DNA of 7,361 nt from the NCBI GenBank assembly GCA_943355135.1, contig CALREG010000026.1:1-7361 (forward strand), read 5' to 3'. Of this stretch, positions 1 to 5,439 are shown piece after piece. Within the stretch, counting starts at the first letter, position 1, and each line of letters starts with the position of its first letter. This DNA is from Candidatus Nomurabacteria bacterium. GTDB taxonomy: Bacteria; Patescibacteriota; Minisyncoccia; Phycocordibacterales; SBAW01. The notes beneath the pieces were generated by a model, which worked only from the letters and a program-made list of their open reading frames with translations, had not been told where the DNA came from and did not search any database. The translations under genes were made by a program, and so were the position numbers.

Positions 1-1
1 G

Positions 2-511
2 TACAAAATTGGATTTTCCACCGAACTCCACTACCCCGAGCGCGTAGCTGGTGATTTATTTGTAGCCGCCGAGGTGGTGCGCTTGTTCCTCGATGACGGC
101 GACCATGTGCTTGCCAAAGGACAAAGCGTAACCACTACCAAACGAATAGTCGTCGACGCCTCCGAACAGATGCTCTATGCATACGACGGCGACACATTGT
201 TTATGCAAGAACCTATTTCGACCGGACTAGAATTTACTCCTACACCCAAGGGGACGTTTACTATCTTTAAAATGACTCCATCTCGCTACATGCAAGGGCC
301 TACAGCTGGGGTCAGCGACCAATATTATGACCTCCCCGGTGTCCCGTGGGACCTCTACTTCACCACAGACGGTGCGGTGATACACGGCGCATATTGGCAC
401 GACCACTTTGGAGAGCCGTGTTCGCACGGATGCGTCAACCTCCCGCCGCAAAAAGCAAAAGAGTTGTACATGTGGGCAGAAGTAGGTATGTCGGTGACCG
501 TGCAGCGGTAG
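2..511 (+). CDS. L,D-transpeptidase (YkuD domain), 5'-truncated by window edge
   Basis: Peptidoglycan cross-linking enzyme of the YkuD (L,D-transpeptidase) family, which joins stem peptides through a catalytic cysteine outside the cytoplasmic membrane. The frame is open from base 2, so the true start lies upstream; the internal GTG at 74 is not a convincing start because coding sequence continues before it. In the 169 visible residues the YkuD domain begins near residue 47 (KRIVVDASEQMLYAY) and holds the diagnostic signature at 128-146: HGAYWHDHFG followed by SHGCVNL, with His128, His142 and catalytic Cys144. The domain reaches the C-terminus, so the 3' end is complete. The signal peptide and any N-terminal domains are out of view. 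The family call is secure; the exact cross-link made is not visible. Confidence 0.93.
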   Translation, partial: YKIGFSTELHYPERVAGDLFVAAEVVRLFLDDGDHVLAKGQSVTTTKRIVVDASEQMLYAYDGDTLFMQEPISTGLEFTPTPKGTFTIFKMTPSRYMQGPTAGVSDQYYDLPGVPWDLYFTTDGAVIHGAYWHDHFGEPCSHGCVNLPPQKAKELYMWAEVGMSVTVQR

Positions 512-530
512 AGAGAATGAATTTTTTCTG

Positions 531-601
531 AAGTATTTGCAATAAAAGTCCCTGCGGAGCCTTTGCTCTTCATACTTTATTAACAAGCCACACAAATACT
601 T
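531..601. repeat. Nested inverted repeats between the transpeptidase and C39 genes
   Basis: A perfect 9-bp inverted repeat, AAGTATTTG (531-539) and CAAATACTT (593-601), encloses a second pairing, AATAAAAGT (541-549) with ACTTTATT (574-581) and one bulged A, and an apical GAGC-CTTT-GCTC hairpin (557-568). Stacked, they make a three-tier stem-loop of about 71 nt. A third copy of the core, GTATTTG, lies at 626-632 and could compete for CAAATAC (593-599). It could be a structured 3' UTR of the transpeptidase mRNA, a small RNA, or a palindromic repeat remnant. There is no U-tract typical of an intrinsic terminator. The pairings are seen directly; any function is inference. Confidence 0.4.
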
Positions 602-639
602 GTTTGGACATTGTTTGACCAACCTGTATTTGGAATGAT
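600..639 (+). promoter_or_regulatory. Possible weak promoter of the C39 peptidase gene
   Basis: TTGTTT (611-616) is followed after 17 bases by AATGAT (634-639), preceded by TGG, an extended -10 TGn. The hexamers match consensus at 3/6 and 4/6. The -10 ends 6 bases before the ATG at 646, the same geometry as other promoters in the window. TTGTTTG occurs twice (600-606 and 611-617) with an 11-bp period, one helical turn, so a regulator could bind here. Weak evidence. Confidence 0.35.
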
Positions 640-645
640 TGGTAC

Positions 646-1254
646 ATGCTTACACTCATTCTGGCGCTCACTCTCGCATCGACCACCCCAACCACCGCAA
701 CCATTACAAGTCCTATCGCCGACGTCCCGTTTTATTCGCAACTAACAGATATTACTTCCCCTAAGTGGAAGAAGGTTGGGTGCGGCATAGCCAGCCTCGC
801 CATGGTAATCGACTACTACAAGCCTGCCGTATTAGTAGACACCCTCTTAAAGCAAGGCATCGCCGCAGGTGCCTACCTCTCTAACGCAGGCTGGACCTAT
901 GCAGGACTCATCGGTGTCGCCAAAAAATACGGCCTCACCGGAAGTAGCCACGACTTGGGAAGGTCGACCACAAAAAGTGCCTTCAAAGAGCTGACTGCAT
1001 ATCTTAAAGACGGCCCTGTCATAGCCTCGGTGCACTACAAGTTTGACCCCAAGAGCAAGATACCCCACCTGGTCGTGATAAACGGTATCGAAGACGGCAT
1101 GGTGCACTACAACGACCCTGCCGCCAAGACCGGAGAAGGGCAGATCACTACTGAGAAATTTCTTAAAGCGTGGAAGAAGCGCTTTATCGTATTGCGGCCA
1201 GCCACTAAACCAGTGGTCGCGCTGACCATCGGACAAGGTACTGCCTCGCTGTAG
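646..1254 (+). CDS. Secreted C39-like papain-fold cysteine peptidase
   Basis: A 202-residue protein of the peptidase C39-like family (Peptidase_C39_2 type). These cysteine peptidases have a Cys-His-Asp triad; stand-alone secreted members usually have unknown substrates. A short hydrophobic N-terminus (about 1-18, LTLILALTLAS) suggests export, although it lacks the usual positive charges. The domain starts at DVPFYSQ (26-32). The nucleophile is Cys46 in GCGIASLAM, the histidine is His141 in IPHLVVING, and the aspartate is Asp157 in YNDPA, which is the normal order and spacing. ATG 646 is the first usable start after an in-frame TGA at 616, and no Shine-Dalgarno is visible. It lies 134 bases after the transpeptidase gene on the same strand, which fits a role at the cell wall or in processing secreted peptides. 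Confidence 0.85.
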   Translation: MLTLILALTLASTTPTTATITSPIADVPFYSQLTDITSPKWKKVGCGIASLAMVIDYYKPAVLVDTLLKQGIAAGAYLSNAGWTYAGLIGVAKKYGLTGSSHDLGRSTTKSAFKELTAYLKDGPVIASVHYKFDPKSKIPHLVVINGIEDGMVHYNDPAAKTGEGQITTEKFLKAWKKRFIVLRPATKPVVALTIGQGTASL

Positions 1255-1260
1255 CTGTTT

Positions 1261-1356
1261 TTACTTCTTGTCTACCTTACAGCCGCACGAGCAGGTGCCA
1301 TCGGCTTCTTTGTGTTCGTGGTTGCACGCGTCACAATGGGTGGGTTTTGATTCCAT
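1261..1356 (-). CDS. 31-residue cysteine-rich mini-protein, putative metal binder
   Basis: A short open frame from ATG (1356-1354) to TAA (1263-1261) encodes 31 residues with five cysteines and three histidines. The N-terminal half carries HCDAC-NHEH (Cys8, Cys11, His7, His13, His15) and the C-terminal half CSCGCK (Cys22, Cys24, Cys26), ending in VDKK. CxxC followed by CxCxC is typical of a zinc-binding knuckle or a metallothionein-like peptide. It is convergent with the C39 gene, with only 6 bases between stop codons. I cannot name a family. Support is the dense, ordered Cys/His pattern, which is unlikely by chance in a frame this short, plus the tight fit between neighbours. No clear promoter is seen; the upstream bases are AT-rich (TAACAATTTATGTT). 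Confidence 0.6.
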   Translation of the reverse strand: MESKPTHCDACNHEHKEADGTCSCGCKVDKK

Positions 1357-1382
1357 AACATAAATTGTTAGCGGCTAATATG

Positions 1383-1440
1383 CACATGGTGTCATAGCCA
1401 GCATGTGTTCTTACTGAAGCACTCTGGGGTGTATTCCCAG
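1383..1440. repeat. Two small inverted repeats upstream of the porin promoter
   Basis: CACATG (1383-1388) pairs with CATGTG (1402-1407) across 13 bases, and CTGGG (1424-1428) pairs with CCCAG (1436-1440) across 7 bases. Both lie in the gap between the mini-protein and the porin promoter. They could be operator sites or weak hairpins. Short repeats like these can occur by chance, so function is unproven. Confidence 0.25.
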
Positions 1441-1465
1441 CAATAATAGGGCGTTTCGTAGGTAC

Positions 1466-1494
1466 TTGACAGAGTGGGTACTAGATGCTATACT
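1466..1494 (+). promoter_or_regulatory. Near-perfect sigma70 promoter of the porin gene
   Basis: TTGACA (1466-1471), a 17-base spacer and TATACT (1489-1494), with an extended -10 TGC just before it. This is the strongest promoter in the window. The expected transcript start is near 1501. GGTACT is directly repeated at 1461-1466 and 1477-1482 around the -35. The TATACT hexamer equals the -10 used by neighbouring host-like genes, so this may be a host promoter joined to a foreign gene; CTTGAC-type -35 boxes are also normal in alphaproteobacteria. Confidence 0.75.
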
Positions 1495-1528
1495 ACCACA
1501 TAGTGTTAGACATCCGTCTAGCCACAAC

Positions 1529-2278
1529 TTGGGGGTTCCCACGAAGTACTTTTTTGCTCGTTCGATTGGTTTTGCACTCGCCGTCGGTTGCTGCATCGCG
1601 ACTACCTCGTTCGCTCAGGCCTCCGACCTTCGGCGGCCGGCTGTCCGCTATCACCATCAGCCGATGGTCATGCACGACTACCAGCCGGCCTTCAGCTGGA
1701 CTGGTCTTTATGCTGGCATCAACGCCGGCTATGGCTTCGGTGAGCTCGCTCAGATCCCGGACAGCGGGCTGGGCAACACCAAAGCCGAGGGCTGGACTGC
1801 CGGTGGCCAAATCGGCTACAACTACCAGTTCGGCAAGGTCATCTTCGGCATCGAGGCCGACCTCAACTACGCCGCGATCAAGGGCTCCCGCACCACCGAC
1901 CTTTGCGTCGGCTGCGGCATCCCCTACACCGTGGAGCCGAAGCTCAACTGGTTCGGGACGATCCGACCGCGACTGGGCTACGACATCGGCTACGGCCTGC
2001 TGCCGTATGTCACGGCCGGTCCGGCCTACGGCTCGGTGAGCGTCGTCGAGCGCATGGACTTCGGCGGTGGTGGCATCTCGACCACGACGACCAAGCAGGG
2101 CGCCGTGGGCTATGCGTGGGGCGGAGGCATCGAATATGCACTCGCTCACGACTGGACGGTCCGCGCGGAGTATCTGCGGTTGGAGCTCGACCTCTCGAGC
2201 ACCAACAGCAACTTCTCCTCCGCGCAGGTCGCTACCAGCACGGACATCTTCCGCGGAGCGCTCAACCGCAAGTTCTAA
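1529..2278 (+). CDS. Alphaproteobacterial-type outer-membrane beta-barrel protein (Omp25/Omp31, OMP_b-brl family)
   Basis: A small porin-like barrel of the rhizobial surface-antigen family. From TTG 1529 it has 249 residues: a signal peptide (about 1-31, K/R-containing n-region, core SIGFALAVGCCIATTSFA, cleavage after AQA), the typical post-cleavage SDLRRP, then FSWTGLYAGINAGYGFG, the hallmark first strand of this family. Alternating Gly/Tyr/aromatic strands follow (GGQIGYNYQFG, FGIEADLNYA, GTIRPRLGYDIG, VRAEYLRLELDL), with a terminal Phe as needed for BAM recognition. The frame stays open back to 1466, but TTG 1466 is the -35 box and lies before the expected transcript start. No in-frame ATG precedes the signal peptide; ACG at 1541, 5 bases after GGGGG, sits where ATG would be expected. 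Base composition is richer in GC than the flanks, and its family belongs to outer-membrane-bearing bacteria. Probably transferred, or an assembly join. Confidence 0.85.
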   Translation: MGVPTKYFFARSIGFALAVGCCIATTSFAQASDLRRPAVRYHHQPMVMHDYQPAFSWTGLYAGINAGYGFGELAQIPDSGLGNTKAEGWTAGGQIGYNYQFGKVIFGIEADLNYAAIKGSRTTDLCVGCGIPYTVEPKLNWFGTIRPRLGYDIGYGLLPYVTAGPAYGSVSVVERMDFGGGGISTTTTKQGAVGYAWGGGIEYALAHDWTVRAEYLRLELDLSSTNSNFSSAQVATSTDIFRGALNRKF

Positions 2279-2301
2279 CCGGCACCGCGCCGGCGCAACG
2301 C

Positions 2302-2330
2302 AAAGGCCGCCTCACTTGAGGCGGCCTTTT
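2302..2330 (+). terminator. Strong intrinsic terminator after the porin gene
   Basis: AAAGGCCGCCTC (2302-2313), loop ACTT, and GAGGCGGCCTTT (2318-2329) form a perfect 12-bp GC-rich stem followed by another T and a T-rich stretch. It starts 23 bases after the porin stop codon. It may also limit minus-strand read-through from the convergent SWIB gene, although the T-run on that side is short. The right edge of the GC-rich block falls just after it. Confidence 0.9.
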
Positions 2331-2353
2331 ACTTTGGAGAAACTGCGGGGAAA

Positions 2354-2611
2354 TTATTTGAGGTGTCCAGAGACGAGCTTCGTCATCTCGAACATCGTTA
2401 CCTCAGCCTTGCCGCCGAAGATAGGCTTGAGCTTGGCATCCGCGAGGATGTTGCGCTTGTTCTTAGGATTCTGGAGGTCGTGCTTCTTGATGTAGACCCA
2501 GATCTGCTTCACTACCTCGCCGCGAGACATCGGACCCTTACCAATGACCTCCTCGAGCTCTGCCGAGAGGTGCATAGGCTTCATGAGTGCCGGATTTGCT
2601 GTTCTAACCAT
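2354..2611 (-). CDS. SWIB/MDM2-domain protein
   Basis: An 85-residue protein that is almost entirely a SWIB domain, the fold shared by eukaryotic SWI/SNF-complex BAF60 subunits and MDM2. Stand-alone bacterial versions are known in Chlamydiae and several CPR lineages; a DNA- or chromatin-binding role is proposed but not established. Diagnostic segments are LSAELEEVIG (15-24), SRGEVVKQIWVYIKKHDLQ (29-47), NPKNKRNILADAKLKPIFG (48-66) and the closing VTMFEMTKLVSGHLK (71-85). Length matches bacterial single-domain members. ATG 2611 gives a complete domain with a nine-residue lead, and no Shine-Dalgarno is visible. It converges on the porin gene, with a terminator between them, and is the first clearly host-like gene to the right of the GC-rich block. 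Confidence 0.92.
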   Translation of the reverse strand: MVRTANPALMKPMHLSAELEEVIGKGPMSRGEVVKQIWVYIKKHDLQNPKNKRNILADAKLKPIFGGKAEVTMFEMTKLVSGHLK

Positions 2612-2644
2612 ACAAAGACTAAAAGTAAATATTAATAAAGTACA

Positions 2645-2679
2645 CGCCTACCAGTATACACTAGGCGGATTCCTGTCTA
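2645..2679 (-). promoter_or_regulatory. Putative SWIB promoter inside an inverted repeat
   Basis: On the minus strand TATACT (2658-2653) is preceded, after a short 15-base spacer, by TAGACA (2679-2674; 5/6 to TTGACA). The -10 lies within a perfect dyad, CGCCTA (2645-2650) and TAGGCG (2662-2667), with GTATAC near its centre. A dyad over a -10 box is a common operator layout. The predicted transcript would start near 2646 and carry a leader of about 35 bases before the ATG, longer than at the other genes. An AT-rich TTTACT nearer the start is a possible alternative -10. Confidence 0.5.
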
Positions 2680-2701
2680 TACCCCTCACCCACACCCTCT
2701 A

Positions 2702-4201
2702 CTACCTGCCCAAAGCGGCAGCTACCGAGGCCATCAGTTTAGCATCCGCCCCAAAAGCGAGCATGAGGCCTAATATCGCATCAGTTTGGACCTTAGAGAG
2801 GTTAGACTGCTTGGGAGCTGCCGAGCTAGGTGCCGAACTGGGGGTAGGAGTAATCCCCTTGTTGAGCTTGGCACGGGTCAGCGGGCCCACGGTACCCGTT
2901 TGAGAAATCCCCTGTGCGGCCTGATACGCCTTAAGCGCCTTTTGGGTTGCAGCTCCAAAGTAGCCGCTCAGCGAGTCCTCGGGCAAAAAACCTTCGGCGA
3001 TGAGTATAGCTTGCAAGTTCTGCACCTCGTCACCCTTCATGCCGCGGACAAGGTAGGAAGTAAAGCGATAGGACTGGGTGCCGAGGACCTCGCCCTGCGA
3101 AGCAGGTTTCTTTTCGGTTGATGTTCCCAACACTTCTCCAAAAACTGGGAGGAAAGATGCGGCTCCACCCCCACCCCCACCACCACCTCCGCCACCGCCT
3201 CCACCTTGCACAGCCGCAGTCGATTGAGGTGTCTGTATCAAAGCACTACCATATGCATACCTTTGAGGATTCCCTGCCAAGTCGAGAGCTCCTGCAACAA
3301 CAATAGTGTCAGTACCATCTGCCCCTGTCGCATAAGAGCCGCGATAGTGTGTCGCATCTATCCGCTCCAAGCTGGTGGTAGCCACGGTATGTGCGCCATA
3401 TATCGCAAAGGTGGGTGTGGAAGAAGCGTCTATTGCTTCGTTATATACGACCGACACCACAATGCTACTCCCCCGCGATACATGCGAGACGACACCTAGT
3501 CCTGAGTCAAGAAAAGATACCGTCGCAACCGGCAGGTTGAAGAATCCGTATGAAGCGCTGGTGCTTGCTGTGTTGAGGTTCCCCGCAGCATCTACATAAG
3601 CACTGGGGCCGACCTCAACGGTCGTAATTGCATCACTAAAACCCGTCAGTAGGAATGAATACTCTGATGAAGATACTGTTGTAAAACTGCTTAGGGTTGC
3701 GTTGGCAACACTAAAGTCACCCGCAGTAAGACCGGTTATAGGTTCGCTACTGGTCGCTATATAGAAGACTGGGTCGCTCGTCGGTGTAGTCGAGGTAGAA
3801 AAGAGGAACAACTGCGGAGCAGTAGTGTCGTAGGTGGTCGAAAAGATGAGTGCGTTGGAGGAGTTGCCGTCGGTCGGACTTGACTCGTCGTGCACTGCGC
3901 CCGCGGGGATGGTCAGCGACACTACTCCTTGAGTAGTAGGCGTTACGGTAAAGGTAATTTTTTTGTGATTGAAACTCTGCACTTCGTTGCTTATGGTGGC
4001 GTTCGTAATCTGCACCGTTGTGGAAGAAAAGTCATTGACCCCAACCGACCCAAAGCTCACCGTGACACTAACTGGTGCGGCAATGTAGGTTGGAAATGGG
4101 TCAGGAGAGTCGAGTGCGGGCGTCGGAGCAGCGGCAAAAGCCACTGCAGGAGCAAACGCGAGTACGGCAATGACCCAGCGGATAATCCTGCTCAAAAACA
4201 T
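2702..4201 (-). CDS. Secreted surface protein: Ig-like repeats, poly-Gly linker, peptidoglycan-binding domain
   Basis: A 499-residue exported, wall-associated protein starting at ATG 4201 (a GTG one codon earlier is possible but less likely). Signal peptide about 1-24 (RIIRWVIAVLAFAPAVAFA, then AAP). Residues about 35-325 contain three Ser/Thr-rich beta modules of bacterial Ig-like style; the second shows SSEPITGLTAGDFSVANATL, common in such repeats. A run of 14 glycines (333-346) follows, then two GEVLGT copies (355-360 and 370-375), and a PG_binding_1 domain (about 378-449: GMKGDEVQNLQAILIAEGF, SGYFGAATQKALKAYQ, GTVGPLTRAKLNKG). A Pro/Ser linker leads to a helical tail (DAILGLMLAFGADAKL) that, from memory, recurs in Parcubacteria surface proteins. 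It sits 4 bases after the PAP2 stop codon and has its own -10. Likely anchored to murein, displaying the Ig modules; ligand unknown. Confidence 0.85.
   Translation of the reverse strand: MFLSRIIRWVIAVLAFAPAVAFAAAPTPALDSPDPFPTYIAAPVSVTVSFGSVGVNDFSSTTVQITNATISNEVQSFNHKKITFTVTPTTQGVVSLTIPAGAVHDESSPTDGNSSNALIFSTTYDTTAPQLFLFSTSTTPTSDPVFYIATSSEPITGLTAGDFSVANATLSSFTTVSSSEYSFLLTGFSDAITTVEVGPSAYVDAAGNLNTASTSASYGFFNLPVATVSFLDSGLGVVSHVSRGSSIVVSVVYNEAIDASSTPTFAIYGAHTVATTSLERIDATHYRGSYATGADGTDTIVVAGALDLAGNPQRYAYGSALIQTPQSTAAVQGGGGGGGGGGGGGGAASFLPVFGEVLGTSTEKKPASQGEVLGTQSYRFTSYLVRGMKGDEVQNLQAILIAEGFLPEDSLSGYFGAATQKALKAYQAAQGISQTGTVGPLTRAKLNKGITPTPSSAPSSAAPKQSNLSKVQTDAILGLMLAFGADAKLMASVAAALGR
3164..3205 (-). 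repeat. Poly-glycine codon tract, G-rich on the coding strand
   Basis: Fourteen consecutive glycine codons in the surface-protein gene. All four codons are used (GGT, GGA, GGC, GGG), so this is not a pure slippage tract and selection for glycine is plausible. The mRNA-sense strand has many closely spaced GG and GGGGG runs and could form G-quadruplexes in DNA or RNA. Glycine runs before the wall-binding domain act as a flexible linker. Confidence 0.85.
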
Positions 4202-4205
4202 CACT

Positions 4206-4661
4206 CTAGTATACCTTGCAGATTTTTAAAACTCGATACGCAACCCACACCGCCACCACAGCGAGTACTGCGCCAACTGCGATGTCTATGCCGTAATGCA
4301 GGCCCGCGATCATGCGGGAGAGCCCGACCAGTAAAGTGAGTGCCCAAAGCACCAGACCAACGCGGCGATCAGCCAAAAATGCCACCGAGGCAAAAACGCC
4401 TCCTATAACTGTGTGATCGGAAGGGAAAGCATTATCCACTTCGTGTACGATGAGTGGCGAGAAGCCTTCTTCGGCAAACGGCTGCTGATGTCCGTACAAA
4501 AGACCAGCCAGCCGCGCGAGCGCGTAGCTAAGTGGAAGCGCGACAGCAAGCACATAGAGCAACTTTGTCCGCTGCTCCCTTGCCATAGCAACCGCAACTG
4601 CTGAGCCCGCCGCCACAAAAGCAATAAGATGCTTGGCTCCAAAAATAATGAGTGCGGTCAT
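4206..4661 (-). CDS. PAP2-family membrane phosphatase, probably undecaprenyl-diphosphatase-like (BcrC type)
   Basis: A 151-residue integral membrane protein of the PAP2 superfamily. Relatives of the BcrC branch remove a phosphate from undecaprenyl diphosphate on the outer face of the membrane, recycling the lipid carrier for wall and glycan synthesis. Signature C2 is PSDH (80-83, in DNAFPSDHT) and signature C3 is SRMIAGLHYGID (115-126), with Arg116, His122 and Asp126. Signature C1, normally K-x6-RP, reads LAGLLYGHQQPF (51-62): the arginine before proline is Gln60. About five hydrophobic segments fit the family, which is often longer (170-200 residues). The ATG overlaps the GT2 stop (ATGA, 4661-4658), implying one transcript and translational coupling. 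Substrate is inferred from motifs and context. Confidence 0.83.
   Translation of the reverse strand: MTALIIFGAKHLIAFVAAGSAVAVAMAREQRTKLLYVLAVALPLSYALARLAGLLYGHQQPFAEEGFSPLIVHEVDNAFPSDHTVIGGVFASVAFLADRRVGLVLWALTLLVGLSRMIAGLHYGIDIAVGAVLAVVAVWVAYRVLKICKVY
4208..4213 (-). promoter_or_regulatory. -10 box of the surface-protein gene, inside the end of the PAP2 gene
   Basis: TATACT on the minus strand, 6 bases before ATG 4201. It overlaps the last PAP2 codons (GTA TAC TAG, Val-Tyr-stop). A transcript from here would begin at or within a base or two of the ATG, so it would be essentially leaderless. No good -35 is seen at the expected distance (TCGAGT). Read-through from the upstream operon is also possible. 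Confidence 0.55.
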
Positions 4662-5416
4662 GCGTCTATTCTAATATCAGAATACTTTTGTGTCGCGGGT
4701 CTCCCTGTCCACAGCACCGAGAGGTGGTTGAGCGTGTATATCCAACTCATCTTGACCAACCCCTCCTTTTCTAACCGACGACCGCTGGTATACATGGGGA
4801 GCCTCCACATCCAGAGCACCCTGCCCACCGCCCCAATGCGCTTGGCCACATCGGTATCCTCGCCATAAAAAGAAATAGAGACATCAAACCCGCCGACACT
4901 GTCCCAGGCCGTGCGCTTGAGCACAAAGTTGCCGCCTTGCACCATCGCACCAACGTTGAGTATGTGGTGATTAAAGAGGTGGATGAGCCAGCCGATGAAG
5001 TAAAACACCTTTACCAAAGCACGCTTCCACGCAGGAAGGTCGTAGTAGAGGTAAGGGCCAGAGAGTGCCACCAACGAAGAGTCTTTTAGAAATTCGGTGA
5101 GTACCGTGGTGAGCCAGCCCTCGGGGAGTTTGGTGTCGGCGTCGATGTTGGCCACCAACTCGCCATCGGTCGCCACCCAGCCCGCTCGGCGCGCATAGAC
5201 AAGACCTTTTAAACGCTCGCTTACCACAGTGACCCCTGCGAACTTGAGCGCCTCCTCACGCGTGTGGTCGGTCGAAGCATTGTCCACTACCACCACATCT
5301 GCATCCAAATGCACGCCCGCGTCGTGCACGCGATCAATCTCGGCAAAGACCGAGCGCAAACACTGCCCTATCATCTTCTCCTCGTTGTGTGCAGGGATAA
5401 CGAAGCTTATTTTCAT
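4658..5416 (-). CDS. Family 2 glycosyltransferase (GT-A fold)
   Basis: A 252-residue GT2 enzyme that transfers a sugar from a nucleotide-sugar donor to an unknown acceptor, most often a lipid-linked glycan or surface polysaccharide at the inner face of the membrane. The nucleotide-binding start is clear (KISFVIPAHNEEKMIGQCL, 2-20), followed by VVVDNASTDHT (42-52), the metal-binding DxD as Asp92-Ala-Asp94 in NIDADTKLP, and the acceptor-side GED (185-187) in SFYGEDTDVAKRIG. Hydrophobic residues at 137-149 may touch the membrane. ATG 5416 lies 7 bases after a TATACT on the minus strand and no Shine-Dalgarno is visible. It is the first gene of a minus-strand unit with PAP2 (4-base overlap), and divergent from the GT4 gene with 23 bases between start codons. 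Confidence 0.92.
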   Translation of the reverse strand: MKISFVIPAHNEEKMIGQCLRSVFAEIDRVHDAGVHLDADVVVVDNASTDHTREEALKFAGVTVVSERLKGLVYARRAGWVATDGELVANIDADTKLPEGWLTTVLTEFLKDSSLVALSGPYLYYDLPAWKRALVKVFYFIGWLIHLFNHHILNVGAMVQGGNFVLKRTAWDSVGGFDVSISFYGEDTDVAKRIGAVGRVLWMWRLPMYTSGRRLEKEGLVKMSWIYTLNHLSVLWTGRPATQKYSDIRIDA

Positions 5417-5423
5417 TCCCGAT

Positions 5424-5431
5424 AGTATACT
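5424..5431. promoter_or_regulatory. Palindromic -10 shared by two divergent glycosyltransferase genes
   Basis: AGTATACT is its own reverse complement and provides TATACT on both strands: plus 5426-5431, 8 bases before ATG 5440, and minus 5429-5424, 7 bases before ATG 5416. Only 23 bases separate the two start codons, so both transcripts would be leaderless or nearly so. No convincing TTGACA-like -35 is visible on either side. Divergent initiation from symmetric -10 elements is established in bacteria. Confidence 0.65.
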
Positions 5432-5439
5432 CTTTAAAC

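Noticed and set aside
227..622. 131-residue minus-strand frame over the transpeptidase
   Set aside because: Antisense to the conserved YkuD motif; no family features or promoter.
847..1236. 129-residue minus-strand frame inside the C39 gene
   Set aside because: Antisense shadow of a gene with an intact catalytic triad.
1466..1528. TTG 1466 as the porin translation start (270 residues)
   Set aside because: This TTG is part of the TTGACA -35 box and lies about 35 bases before the expected transcript start; the extra residues do not look like a signal peptide.
1485..2149. Long open frames of 184 and 218 residues overlapping the porin on both strands
   Set aside because: GC-rich shadow frames, biased to Arg/Ser/Ala with no domain features; the porin frame explains the region.
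2680..2704. G-quadruplex downstream of the surface-protein stop (minus strand)
   Set aside because: Only three runs of three or more G are present, so a full three-tier quadruplex is not supported.
2363..2903. Plus-strand frames across the SWIB and surface-protein genes
   Set aside because: Antisense to recognised domains; residue composition is not protein-like.
4202..4204. GTG start one codon before the surface-protein ATG
   Set aside because: ATG 4201 is preferred and fits the -10 spacing; the difference is one residue and cannot be settled from sequence.
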